7,397 nt of DNA from Actinomycetes bacterium (GTDB lineage Bacteria > Actinomycetota > Acidimicrobiia > Acidimicrobiales > Palsa-688), in NCBI GenBank assembly GCA_021796905.1, contig JAKABK010000079.1:1-7397 (forward strand), in the 5' to 3' direction. The position numbers and the translations under genes are program-made. Shown here in pieces: positions 1-6,080 of this stretch. Every line of letters starts with the position of its first letter. Within the stretch, counting starts at the first letter, position 1. A model generated the notes under the pieces. That model worked only from the letters and a program-made list of their open reading frames with translations, was not told where the DNA came from and ran no database searches.

Positions 1-133
1 CGACCCGGTACTGCAGCTTGCCCGAGTCGATCGCCTCGATGATCTCCTCCTGGGTGAGGCCGAGCTCTTTGCGGGCGGTCTTGTCGCTCAGCGTCGCTCC
101 CTTCCGACGCCACTGCTCTTCGCCGACAACCAC
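1..133 (-). CDS. Small putative helix-turn-helix protein, N-terminal part only
   Basis: The gene runs off the left edge, so only the first 44 residues are visible. The start is GTG at 133, chosen because a strong Shine-Dalgarno (GGGAGGAG) lies 7 bases upstream and the frame stays open to the edge with high GC at third positions. The visible protein is charged. It has a basic stretch (EEQWRRKGATLSDKTARKE) followed by LGLTQEEIIEAIDSGKLQYR, which reads like the turn and recognition helix of a small DNA-binding domain. That reading is inference from the local pattern; the C-terminal half is missing and I cannot name a family. A -10-like box (TAACAT) lies about 60 bases upstream. It is divergent from the transporter gene at 361. 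The coding call is fairly secure and the function is not. Confidence 0.62.
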   Translation of the reverse strand, partial: MVVGEEQWRRKGATLSDKTARKELGLTQEEIIEAIDSGKLQYRV

Positions 134-140
134 GCTTAGG

Positions 141-148
141 CTCCTCCC
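141..148 (-). promoter_or_regulatory. Ribosome binding site of the small HTH-like gene
   Basis: On the minus strand this reads GGGAGGAG and ends 7 bases before the GTG at 133. It fixes the start of the left-edge gene. Confidence 0.65.
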
Positions 149-192
149 GCATGTCGTGACCCTGCCGGTCGCCACGGCTCCCCCGGGGGGTG

Positions 193-198
193 ATGTTA
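193..198 (-). promoter_or_regulatory. Candidate -10 box for the left-edge gene
   Basis: The minus strand reads TGTAACAT here, with TAACAT matching TAnnnT and a TG directly before it. Transcription would begin near 186 and give a leader of about 50 bases that carries the Shine-Dalgarno at 141-148. No clear -35 box is visible. Confidence 0.4.
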
Positions 199-348
199 CA
201 GCGCTCGTCGTGGTCCGCTGAGCACGGGCTCGTGGTGACGGGGTCGTGGTGGAGGGGGGTCGGTCCCGGTCGGCGCCCGGTGCCGCTCGGGCCCGGCGGG
301 TCGAGCTGTCAGTGGGTGGCGGAGCTGGTCTTGTTAACTGCCGCCCGG

Positions 349-354
349 TAGCTT
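349..354 (+). promoter_or_regulatory. Candidate -10 box, leaderless promoter of the transporter gene
   Basis: CGGTAGCTT contains TAGCTT (TAnnnT), followed by 6 bases and then the GTG start at 361. This spacing would put the first transcribed base at or next to the start codon. There is no Shine-Dalgarno. The same layout recurs at 1803, 6591 and 6652. Confidence 0.55.
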
Positions 355-360
355 GCCCCG

Positions 361-1245
361 GTGGTAGAGCGACGCGGGGTGCTGCAGGGTTTGATCCTGG
401 TGCTGGCTGCCGCTCTCCTCGGGTCCGGGTTCGTCGCCGGCAAGGTGCTGTTGCGCAGCGTCCCCCCGATCGCACTGGTCGGGTGGCGTTTCGTGGCGGC
501 GGCGGTGGTGGTCGGCGCCATCGCTGCGGCGGTGGACCGTTCGGGCTGGCGGGTGCCGGTCCTCAGGGTCGCTCTCATCGGTTTGCTCCAGACGGCGACG
601 GTGATGTCGTTGCTCTACACCGGGATGCGGGTCCTGCCGGCGGGAACCAGCGCCGTGCTGCTGTTCACCAACCCGCTGTGGGTCGCAGTGATGGCGGCTG
701 CGGTCCTCGGCGAGCGCCTCTCTCGCTCGGCGGTGGCCGGTCTCCTGGCCGGCGTTGCCGGCGTGGTGGCGGTCCTCGGCGGGGTGCGGGGATCCGCCCA
801 CGTCGCCGACGACGCTGCCGTCCTCGGGGCGGCCGTCGCCTGGGCGGCCGCCACCGTGCTCACCACCCGCCTGCCCGCAGGGGTCAGCGCCTGGTGGGTG
901 AGCGCCGGCCAGATGGCCGTCGGGGGGGTCGTGCTGATCGTCGTGTCGCTGGTCGTGCGCCAACGCTTCCCCGTCGACCTGTCGGCTGCGGACTGGGGGT
1001 GGTTCGGGTGGTTGACCGTCGCGGGGACTGCCGGCGGTTTCGGGCTCTGGCTGGTCGGACTGCGGATGGGGGGAGCGACCAGGTCCAGCGTCTACCTGTT
1101 CCTCGTCCCGTTGTTCGCGGCGGTCGCCTCGGTCCTGCTGCTGGGCGAGAGCTTCTCCTGGGTGCAGGCTCTCGGCGGGGCGGGGGTTCTCGTGGCGCTG
1201 GCGCTGGTCGCTGCGAGACCGGTCGTGGTCGAACAGACCGAGTGA
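361..1245 (+). CDS. EamA/DMT-superfamily membrane transporter
   Basis: This is a 294-residue integral membrane protein of the drug/metabolite transporter superfamily, made of two EamA-type halves (roughly residues 7-140 and 150-287), each with about five hydrophobic helices. Family hallmarks are the early LLGSGFVAGKVLLRSVPP segment (19-36), the end of the first half (TNPLWVAVMAAAVLGERLS, 103-121) and the matching end of the second half (YLFLVPLFAAVASVLLLGE, 245-263), which shows the internal duplication. Length is normal for the family. It would sit in the cytoplasmic membrane; members export or import small metabolites, and the substrate cannot be told from sequence. GTG 361 is the first plausible start; it has no Shine-Dalgarno but lies 6 bases after a -10 box, suggesting a leaderless mRNA. 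It converges with the broken small gene ending at 1412. Confidence 0.9.
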   Translation: MVERRGVLQGLILVLAAALLGSGFVAGKVLLRSVPPIALVGWRFVAAAVVVGAIAAAVDRSGWRVPVLRVALIGLLQTATVMSLLYTGMRVLPAGTSAVLLFTNPLWVAVMAAAVLGERLSRSAVAGLLAGVAGVVAVLGGVRGSAHVADDAAVLGAAVAWAAATVLTTRLPAGVSAWWVSAGQMAVGGVVLIVVSLVVRQRFPVDLSAADWGWFGWLTVAGTAGGFGLWLVGLRMGGATRSSVYLFLVPLFAAVASVLLLGESFSWVQALGGAGVLVALALVAARPVVVEQTE

Positions 1246-1411
1246 GGCCCGCCGATCCCCACCCGATGGCTCGCTCCGCTGTCACCGCACGGCCGGGCCT
1301 GGCAGCATGGGTGACCCGCTCCGGCTGGAGCGCCCCAGGTCGAGGCGGGCCGGCGCGACGAAAGTCCTGCGCTGCGGGAGCCCTGTTAACGAGCCGGCGG
1401 TCGGCGGTCTG
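1246..1411. other. Intergenic region between convergent genes
   Basis: This 166-base stretch lies between the transporter stop and the stop of the minus-strand small gene. AGGCCCG at 1245-1251, overlapping the transporter stop codon, can pair with CGGGCCT at 1294-1300. The 42-base loop makes this a weak terminator candidate. An ATG at 1307 opens a short plus-strand frame, but it runs through the opposing gene and is not called. Confidence 0.4.
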
Positions 1412-1731
1412 CTAGCCGTAGGTGGGGCCGACCCGGTCGTCGGGGCCGGCCGGGCCGTCCTCGGCACGCGAGCCGACGCCCCGCAGTTCCCCGAGGCGGG
1501 GCTGGCACCAGCGCAGCGGTCCGCTCGGGTGACAGCAGGTGGGTTGCGCCACCCACCGAGAGAGGGGAGGGTGGCGTCGGCGTGCAGGCGGGCCCAGGTG
1601 CTGTCGCTTCGCGCCAGGAGCGCGTAGCCGTCGAGGGCGATGCCGTGGGGTTCGGGGAGCCAGGTCGTGAGCGGGAGGCTCGCCAGCGGCACGGCGATGT
1701 CGTCGGTGCCCCGAGAACTGGTGCCGGGCAC
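1412..1731 (-). pseudogene. Small hypothetical gene, apparently broken by a one-base frameshift
   Basis: Two adjacent minus-strand frames look like one interrupted gene. From GTG 1731 to about 1555 one frame has strongly GC-ending codons and protein-like sequence (TTWLPEPHGIALDGYALLAR, then STWARLHADATLPSLGG). Past that point its quality drops to an Arg/Ala/Pro-rich shadow pattern, while the next frame takes over (VAQPTCCHPSGPLRWCQPR, then a polar tail with AEDGPAGPDD and VGPTYG) and ends at TAG 1414-1412 with about 90% GC-ending codons. Adding one G within the GGTGGGTGG run (minus strand, 1557-1549) joins them into a protein of about 106 residues. I recognise no family. The start is uncertain: there is no Shine-Dalgarno, but a near-match -10 (TAGCTG, 1745-1740) lies 8 bases upstream. 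Alternatives are a sequencing error, or that the first frame really continues to 1282. Confidence 0.5.
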
Positions 1732-1802
1732 CGTCGGTGCAGCTACCGCTCGGCCCGGTGCGGGTGGGCCAGCTCCGGGACGCTACCCGTCAACCCGGCC
1801 CG

Positions 1803-1808
1803 TAAGCT
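1803..1808 (+). promoter_or_regulatory. Candidate -10 box, leaderless promoter of the ThDP enzyme gene
   Basis: TAAGCT fits TAnnnT and is followed by 7 bases and the GTG at 1816. No Shine-Dalgarno precedes that GTG. This supports starting the enzyme at 1816 rather than at the in-frame ATG 1582. Confidence 0.55.
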
Positions 1809-1815
1809 CCCCTGC

Positions 1816-3477
1816 GTGCGGAGCGTCGCGGCCGGCGTCCTCGAGATCCTGCGGTCGGCCGGCGTCGAGGTCGCCTTCGGGCTCCCCGGTGTCCACAACC
1901 TCGCTTTCTGGGGTCCGGACGCCGGGGCGGTCCCGATCGTCGGGGTCCGTCACGAACAGGCCGCCGGGTTCGCCGCCGACGGTTACGCCCGGGTGAGCGG
2001 ACGTCCCGGGGCGGCGCTCGTCACCACCGGTCCCGGGGCGGCAAATGCTCTCGCCGCCTTCGGGGAGGCGGCCGCATCCGGCAGCCCGGTGGTCCTGGTC
2101 GCCTCCGAGGTGGCGACACGCTGGCGCGGTGGAGGTCGGCACCGACCGGTCCTGCACTCGAGCCGGGACCAGGCCGGGATGTTCGCGCCGCTCGCCAAAC
2201 AGACGTTCACCGCCGAGGACCCCTCCGGGGCCCTCGAGGCGGTCGCGGCGGGCCTCGGGGTGGCGATGAGCCCCCCGCGGGGTCCGGTGTACGTGGGGAT
2301 CCCGACCGACGTCGTCTCCGCCGCCGCTCCCGCCGGCCGGCCCGAGCCCCGGGTCGCCGACGCGCCGGCACCGGACCCGGCAGCGGTCGGGGAGCTGGCC
2401 GAGCTGGTCGAAGGTTCCGCTTCGGTCGTGATCTGGGCGGGCGGGGGCGTGGTGCAGGCCGGGGCGGAGGACGTGCTGCGCCGGGTCGCCGAGTTGCTCG
2501 ACGCCCCGGTCGTCACGACCTTCGCCGGCCGTGGGGCCCTGCCCGCCGGGCACCGCTGCGCCGTCGACGCCCCAGCCCACGAACCAGAAGTGACCCGTCT
2601 GCTCGCCGGGGCGGACCTGGTGGTCGTGGCGGGCTCCGACCTCGCGGGCATGGACACCGCCAACTTCTCGCTGCCACTCGGTCGGCGGACCGCGATGATC
2701 AACTGCGACGCGGCTGCCGTGGACCGCGGCTACCGCTCGGAGCTGACGGTCGTAGCCGACATCGGCGCCACCCTCGAGGCCTTGGCAGCCCGGTTGGCGG
2801 GTCGAGGGCCCGCTCCCGGAGCGGGGCGTTGCCCGGCCGCGGCGGTCACCGCCGCGGTCCGGGACCGTCTGGCTTCGACACCCCTGGAGGCGGAAGGTCT
2901 CCGGCTCGCCGAGGCGGTCGGCGACAGCGTGCCCCCCGACGGGGTCGTCGTCGCCGACATGGCGGTCGCCGGCTACTGGGTGGGGGGATACAGCCGCTTC
3001 CGGCGCTCCCGCTGCCTGGTGTACCCCGTCGGGTGGGGGACGCTCGGTTTCGCCCTGCCGGCCGCGCTCGGCGCGGCCCGAAGCGGCCGTCCGACCCTGG
3101 CGGTGTGCGGGGACGGCGGGCTCGCCATGGCGGTCGGGGAGCTGGCGACCGCGGTGCAGGAGCGGCTCGGTCTGGTGGTCGTCGTCGTGGACGACGGCGG
3201 CTACGGGATGCTGCGCTTCGACCAGGCCCGCTCGGGCGCGGCGGCCTCGGGCGTCGACCTGGTCGGCCCGGACTGGGTCGCCCTCGCCGGCGCCTACGGC
3301 GTGGGCGCCGAGCGGGTCGGTCCCGGATCGGACCTGCCAGGCGCGATCAGCCGGGCACTGGAGCGGGCGGGTGGGTGCTGCTCACCGCAGCTGGTCGTGC
3401 TCGACGCCCGTCTCCGCCCTCCGCGGACCACCTCGCCGCGCTGGAACGACCCGGTCGAGCCCGGGCCGGATGCCTGA
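1816..3477 (+). CDS. Thiamine-diphosphate-dependent enzyme, acetolactate synthase/decarboxylase-like
   Basis: This is a 553-residue soluble enzyme with the three-domain layout of the pyruvate decarboxylase/acetolactate synthase superfamily. The N-terminal pyrimidine-binding domain (about 1-165) has VRHEQAAGFAADGYAR with the cofactor-activating Glu47. A central Rossmann-like domain (about 185-320) follows, then a C-terminal pyrophosphate-binding domain (about 375-535) with GDG at 432-434. The usual Asn-Asn ending of that motif is Asp459-Asp460 here, 24 residues later. Such enzymes cleave or join 2-keto acids through a ThDP-bound intermediate; the substrate is not evident. Against a classical acetolactate synthase: no regulatory-subunit gene nearby, and no RFDDRVTG-like segment after the central GS motif (GSDLAGMDTAN instead). 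GTG 1816 was chosen because homology begins there (VRSVAAGVLEILRSAGVEVA) and a -10 box lies 7 bases upstream. The longer frame back to 1582 is the antisense of the small gene. Its stop is 14 bases from the convergent GSP-like gene. Confidence 0.9.
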   Translation: MRSVAAGVLEILRSAGVEVAFGLPGVHNLAFWGPDAGAVPIVGVRHEQAAGFAADGYARVSGRPGAALVTTGPGAANALAAFGEAAASGSPVVLVASEVATRWRGGGRHRPVLHSSRDQAGMFAPLAKQTFTAEDPSGALEAVAAGLGVAMSPPRGPVYVGIPTDVVSAAAPAGRPEPRVADAPAPDPAAVGELAELVEGSASVVIWAGGGVVQAGAEDVLRRVAELLDAPVVTTFAGRGALPAGHRCAVDAPAHEPEVTRLLAGADLVVVAGSDLAGMDTANFSLPLGRRTAMINCDAAAVDRGYRSELTVVADIGATLEALAARLAGRGPAPGAGRCPAAAVTAAVRDRLASTPLEAEGLRLAEAVGDSVPPDGVVVADMAVAGYWVGGYSRFRRSRCLVYPVGWGTLGFALPAALGAARSGRPTLAVCGDGGLAMAVGELATAVQERLGLVVVVVDDGGYGMLRFDQARSGAAASGVDLVGPDWVALAGAYGVGAERVGPGSDLPGAISRALERAGGCCSPQLVVLDARLRPPRTTSPRWNDPVEPGPDA

Positions 3478-3491
3478 GGAGACCCCGGCGA

Positions 3492-4025
3492 TCAGGAGTA
3501 GACGGGGGGAGGTGGCGGGGCGGTCGGCGGTGGAGGGGCCACCCCGAGCGCATCACGGGCCGCGGGGGCCGTGCCGTCGAGGGCGATCACGTCGTAACGG
3601 GTGGCGACCACGGTCCGCAGCGCCGAGTACTCGCCCCGGCGTCGCGCGGCGATCCCGAAGGCCAGCCCGAGGACCATGCCGAAGGCGGCTCCGATCAGGA
3701 TCCCCCCGACGATCAGCCCGAGCCATGCCGGCCCGACGGTGAACAACCCGACGATCAACCCGACGAACAGCCCGACCCACGCCCCGCTGCCTGCGCCGCT
3801 CGCTGTGGCCTGCGCCAAGCTGAGCCGGCCGGTGACCCGCTCCACGCTTCGCAGGTCCGAGCCGACGATCTCGATCTCCTCGATCGGGAACCCGGCCGTC
3901 GCCAGCCGGTCCACGGCGGCGTGAGCTTCTGCGTAGGTGGCGTAGCTCGCGACCGTGTTCCACGAAGTCACCCTCGGGGCCTCGGCACCCGGGACCGCGC
4001 CCCCCGAGAAATTACCTACTGACAT
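3492..4025 (-). CDS. General stress protein 17M-like membrane protein
   Basis: This 177-residue protein resembles actinobacterial proteins annotated as general stress protein with the 17M (YflT-like) domain. After a short variable start, residues 23-70 carry the typical opening (NTVASYATYAEAHAAVDRLA, GFPIEEIEIVGSDLRSVERV, TGRLS). Next comes a glycine-rich hydrophobic hairpin, about 78-127, likely two membrane segments (GAWVGLFVGLIVGLFTVGPA and WLGLIVGGILIGAAFGMVLG). A basic stretch (ARRRGEYSALRTVVATRYDV) and a Pro-rich tail ending PPPPPVYS close it. The role in the family is stress-associated but biochemically undefined. ATG 4025 is supported by GAGGAGG at 4042-4036, ten bases upstream. It lies 72 bases downstream of the four-helix membrane gene, with a hairpin between them, so it probably has its own promoter, although I see no clear one. 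Confidence 0.85.
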   Translation of the reverse strand: MSVGNFSGGAVPGAEAPRVTSWNTVASYATYAEAHAAVDRLATAGFPIEEIEIVGSDLRSVERVTGRLSLAQATASGAGSGAWVGLFVGLIVGLFTVGPAWLGLIVGGILIGAAFGMVLGLAFGIAARRRGEYSALRTVVATRYDVIALDGTAPAARDALGVAPPPPTAPPPPPVYS

Positions 4026-4074
4026 GGGCCGTATACCTCCTCGTGCTCCTCGCCGGGTACTTTCCCTGCTCCCA

Positions 4075-4095
4075 CCGGGGCTACACCTGCCCCGG
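4075..4095 (-). terminator. Terminator-like hairpin after the four-helix membrane protein gene
   Basis: CCGGGGC (4075-4081) and GCCCCGG (4089-4095) form a perfect 7-bp GC stem with a 7-base loop. It starts 2 bases after the stop codon of the gene ending at 4098. There is no T-run, which is common for terminators in high-GC actinobacteria. Confidence 0.6.
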
Positions 4096-4097
4096 GG

Positions 4098-4826
4098 TCA
4101 GACCGGCGGCTCCCATCCAGGGGCGGTCGGGTCGCCTTCCCAGGGCGCCGCGCCTTCCCACGGTGCCGCGCCGTCCCAGGGGGTCGCCGCCTGCGGTGGG
4201 GGCATCGCGAGCGGAGCCGCCGGCGGGACCACCGGGTAGGAGGCGGTCGGCTCGACGTCGGATGCGTCGTAGCGGGTCCGACCGGCCGGCACCCAGGGGG
4301 CGGCGGGCAGCGGGACCGCGACGGTCACCTGGGCTGGCGGACGGCTGGCGACAGCCGCGCCGAGGGCCACGAGGAGCACCCCGGGCCCGAGCGCTGCCCC
4401 GGCCTGGCGGACGAACGCCTCCTTGGCTCCGGGAGCGTGGAGGTAGGCGGCACCGTGGCCGACCCATCCCCACGCGGCCGGCCCGAGGACCAGCCATGCG
4501 CCGGCGGCGACCACGAGCAGTCCTAGCGGTACCTTCACCACCCGGTCCGACGCCGAGCCCCCGAGGAGCAGCAGGCCGGCTGTCGTCGCCACCCCGCCGG
4601 GGGCGAGATGCAGGGCCCAGGCGAGCCTCGACCAGTGCCACGCAACGGCGGAGGTGACCTGGTAGCCGAACAGCGGGCCGACGAAGACCGCTGCCGTGGC
4701 CCAGGCCCCGACGACGGTCACCGCCAGGCCGGCGAGCGCTCCGACCCACGGCCGGGCGACCCGGACCGCGAAGCGGCCGGTGCTGGTGGGGGGATCACCC
4801 CGAGGTCGCTCGGTGACCCAGGACAC
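4098..4826 (-). CDS. Hypothetical four-helix membrane protein with Pro/Trp-rich repeat tail
   Basis: This 242-residue protein belongs to no family I recognise. A short polar N-terminus (about 1-25) is followed by four likely membrane helices at about 28-51 (WVGALAGLAVTVVGAWATAA), 71-91, 97-123 (VPLGLLVVAAGAWLVLGPAA) and 143-161. The remaining 80 residues are low-complexity and rich in Pro, Ala and Trp, and probably disordered. The tail includes a near-tandem repeat PWDGAA-PWEGAA-PWEGDP at 216-233, echoed by PGWEPPV at the end. With an even number of helices both termini would be on the same side, most simply the cytoplasm. GTG 4826 was chosen over the longer frame to 4889 because GGAGAGGAG lies 5 bases before it. 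The next gene downstream on the strand is GSP17M-like, beyond a hairpin. The coding call is strong and the function unknown. Confidence 0.8.
   Translation of the reverse strand: MSWVTERPRGDPPTSTGRFAVRVARPWVGALAGLAVTVVGAWATAAVFVGPLFGYQVTSAVAWHWSRLAWALHLAPGGVATTAGLLLLGGSASDRVVKVPLGLLVVAAGAWLVLGPAAWGWVGHGAAYLHAPGAKEAFVRQAGAALGPGVLLVALGAAVASRPPAQVTVAVPLPAAPWVPAGRTRYDASDVEPTASYPVVPPAAPLAMPPPQAATPWDGAAPWEGAAPWEGDPTAPGWEPPV
4135..4188. repeat. Three imperfect 18-bp tandem repeats inside the membrane protein gene
   Basis: The units are 4135-4152, 4153-4170 and 4171-4188; the first reads CCTTCCCAGGGCGCCGCG. The first two differ at two positions and the third is more diverged. In the minus-strand gene they encode the APWEG/TPWDG repeats of the tail, and the unit length keeps the reading frame. 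Confidence 0.75.
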
Positions 4827-4831
4827 GTTGG

Positions 4832-4840
4832 CTCCTCTCC
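4832..4840 (-). promoter_or_regulatory. Ribosome binding site that fixes the membrane protein start
   Basis: The minus strand reads GGAGAGGAG, 5 bases before GTG 4826. The upstream alternative GTG at 4889 has no such site. Confidence 0.7.
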
Positions 4841-4960
4841 TGATCCGCTGACCGCCCCGACGGGCGTGCTCGGTGCCAGTAGTACCCACCGGAGCCCGGA
4901 TCGTCGCTGCGCGATCCTGGCAGCGTGGGTGCCCGAAACGGCGGCAGGCTGCAGCGCCGG

Positions 4961-4966
4961 TAGGCT
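4961..4966 (+). promoter_or_regulatory. Candidate -10 box of the zinc-ribbon/PRC-barrel gene pair
   Basis: CCGGTAGGCT ends with TAGGCT (TAnnnT). The same ten bases occur upstream of rimO. Here the start codon is about 36 bases downstream, so the mRNA would have a leader that carries a Shine-Dalgarno. No -35 box is obvious. Confidence 0.5.
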
Positions 4967-5002
4967 CTGGCGTCCCCCCAACAGCGAGGAGCTGGAGAGT
5001 CT

Positions 5003-5155
5003 ATGGCCACCTACGAGGGCTACTGCGTGAAGTGCAAGGAGAAGCGGGAGTTCGACGGCCAGGAGGTCACGCTGGCCAACGGCCGGCCGGCGGCGCAGGG
5101 CACCTGCCCGGTCTGCGGTACCAAGATGAACCGGATGCTCGGCGCGAAGAAGTAG
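5003..5155 (+). CDS. DUF5679-type small zinc-ribbon protein
   Basis: This is a 50-residue protein with two CxxC knuckles, Cys8-x2-Cys11 (YCVKCK) and Cys35-x2-Cys38 (CPVCGTKM). It ends in a basic LGAKK tail. The pattern matches small actinobacterial proteins annotated as DUF5679, which are taken to bind one zinc through the four cysteines; their role is unknown, though nucleic-acid or ribosome association would fit the size and charge. ATG 5003 has purine-rich sites upstream (GAGGAG at 4986-4991 and GGAGAG at 4994-4999). A TAGGCT -10 box lies further up. It is 72 bases before the PRC-barrel gene on the same strand. The gap contains only weak inverted repeats (for example CGGTG 5161-5165 with CACCG 5174-5178), so the two may be cotranscribed. 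Confidence 0.85.
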   Translation: MATYEGYCVKCKEKREFDGQEVTLANGRPAAQGTCPVCGTKMNRMLGAKK

Positions 5156-5227
5156 TCGGTCGGTGACGCTACCCACCGTCGGGGCCGGGGTGCCCATCAC
5201 CGGGACCGACAGGCCCGGGAGGGGTCG

Positions 5228-5944
5228 ATGAGCGGTCCCGGTGCTCCGGGGACCGAGCCGCCGGAACCCGGCGCCGCCTCGGTCGAGCCGACCGAGGCGG
5301 ACGGCTACCGGATCGGCTCCGAGGTCGTCGGTGCCGACGGTCCCCTCGGGCGCTTGATCTGGGTGGCCCTGGACCCGCTCGGGCCGCGTCTCACCCACCT
5401 GGCCGTCGAGCCGGCGCACCGGGTCGGTCTCGCCCGGCTCGTCCCGGTGGGGCTGGTCTCCTCCGCCGGTACCCCGATCCGCGTCGAGCTCGACCAGGAA
5501 GGCTTCGACCGCCTCGAGCAGGCGGAGGAGACCTGGTTCGTGCCCTACCAGGGCGGGGCGGACGACTTCGTCGGGCCGGCCTCGGCGATGGCCTGGCCCT
5601 ATTTCGGGGTCGTCGGCGCCGGCACGGGGATCGGCGGGATCGCCTCGCCGATCGTCGCCGACAAGGTTCCCGTCGGGGAGGTCGAGGTCCGCCGCGGTGA
5701 CCGGGTGCGAGCGAGCGACGGGGAGGTCGGCCGGGTGCAGGGCCTGGTCGTGGACCCCGCCGACCAGCACGTCACCCACGTCCTGCTACAAGAAGGGCAC
5801 CTGTGGGGGCGCAAGCAGGTGGCGATCCCGATCGGGACGGTGCGGCCCCGGGCGGGAGAGGCGATCGAAGTCGGGCTCAGCACCGCCCAGATCCGTGACC
5901 TCCCGCCGGTCGAGCTCGGCGCAGGCCCCCGACAGGCTCGCTGA
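5228..5944 (+). CDS. Double PRC-barrel domain protein
   Basis: This is a 238-residue soluble protein. After a Pro/Glu-rich leader (1-25), a first PRC-barrel-like domain spans about 28-105 (IGSEVVGADGPLGRLIWVAL, then THLAVEPAHRVGLARLVPV). A flexible Gly-rich linker follows (about 106-150, with YFGVVGAGTGIGGIASP). The second, better match spans about 152-226 (RRGDRVRASDGEVGRVQGLV, then DPADQHVTHVLLQEGHLWGR with IPIGTVRP). PRC barrels are small beta-barrels known from photosynthetic reaction centre subunit H and from RimM, and they also occur in many stand-alone stress or envelope proteins. Which use applies here is not visible. ATG 5228 follows GGGAGGGG at 5217-5224. It lies downstream of the zinc-ribbon gene and converges with the usp gene across a 136-base gap containing hairpins. 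Confidence 0.85.
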   Translation: MSGPGAPGTEPPEPGAASVEPTEADGYRIGSEVVGADGPLGRLIWVALDPLGPRLTHLAVEPAHRVGLARLVPVGLVSSAGTPIRVELDQEGFDRLEQAEETWFVPYQGGADDFVGPASAMAWPYFGVVGAGTGIGGIASPIVADKVPVGEVEVRRGDRVRASDGEVGRVQGLVVDPADQHVTHVLLQEGHLWGRKQVAIPIGTVRPRAGEAIEVGLSTAQIRDLPPVELGAGPRQAR

Positions 5945-6016
5945 GCCCCGCCTGTCGCGCCAGACCAGTGCCGGTCGGGGGCGGCGAAGTCGACGACGGC
6001 GGGCAGGTCGACCTCT

Positions 6017-6047
6017 GACCGCCCGATCCAGGAGCCGGTTCGGGCGG
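6017..6047. terminator. Hairpin between the convergent PRC-barrel and usp genes
   Basis: CCGCCCGA (6019-6026) and TCGGGCGG (6040-6047) form a perfect 8-bp stem with a 13-base loop. The same left arm, extended to GACCGCCCGA (6017-6026), also pairs perfectly with TCGGGCGGTC at 6073-6082. The structure could work in either direction. No T-run follows it. Confidence 0.5.
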
Positions 6048-6057
6048 CCCGGGGCCA

Positions 6058-6078
6058 GCCCGACGGGGAGGGTCGGGC
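6058..6078. terminator. Second hairpin next to the usp stop codon
   Basis: GCCCGAC (6058-6064) and GTCGGGC (6072-6078) form a 7-bp stem with a 7-base loop. On the minus strand it starts 2 bases after the usp stop codon, a typical terminator position. Confidence 0.5.
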
Positions 6079-6080
6079 GG

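Larger units (their letters stand above)
134..360. other. Intergenic region between two divergent genes
   Basis: These 227 bases hold the leader and -10 candidate of the minus-strand gene and the -10 candidate of the transporter gene. The middle (about 200-330) is G-rich on the plus strand and has no open frame with convincing codon use. I see no tRNA or riboswitch-like structure in it. Confidence 0.5.

Noticed and set aside
331..1390. Two GTTAAC palindromes (334-339 and 1384-1389) flanking the transporter gene
   Set aside because: Six-base palindromes with no extended similarity around them; chance cannot be excluded and there is no sign of a mobile element boundary.
1307..1411. Possible small plus-strand gene from ATG 1307 (starting MGDPLRLERPRSRR)
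   Set aside because: There is no ribosome binding site or -10 box, the coding bias fades after about 30 codons, and the frame continues antisense through the broken small gene.
246..1415. Long plus-strand open frame of 389 codons overlapping the transporter
   Set aside because: It is an Arg/Gly-rich out-of-frame shadow of the EamA gene, which has clear helices and family motifs in its own frame.
1582..1815. N-terminal extension of the ThDP enzyme to an upstream ATG (78 extra residues)
   Set aside because: The extension is Arg/Gly-rich with no similarity to the family, lies antisense to the small minus-strand gene, and the homologous protein clearly begins at GTG 1816 behind a -10 box.
2829..4022. 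Long plus-strand open frame of 397 codons across the ThDP and GSP17M-like genes
   Set aside because: It is a shadow frame rich in Arg, Gly and Pro that runs through two well-supported genes and has no domain pattern.
4827..4889. 21-residue N-terminal extension of the four-helix membrane protein
   Set aside because: The GGAGAGGAG site falls inside the extension and points to GTG 4826; the extension is Arg/Gly-rich with no signal.
5156..5227. Possible terminator between the zinc-ribbon and PRC-barrel genes (5160-5210)
   Set aside because: The stems are short or imperfect (5 bp, or longer with a bulge and a loop of about 30 bases), too weak to call.
4718..5779. Minus-strand open frame of 353 codons opposite the zinc-ribbon and PRC-barrel genes
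   Set aside because: Both plus-strand genes have family matches and ribosome binding sites; the antisense frame is low-complexity and lacks any motif.
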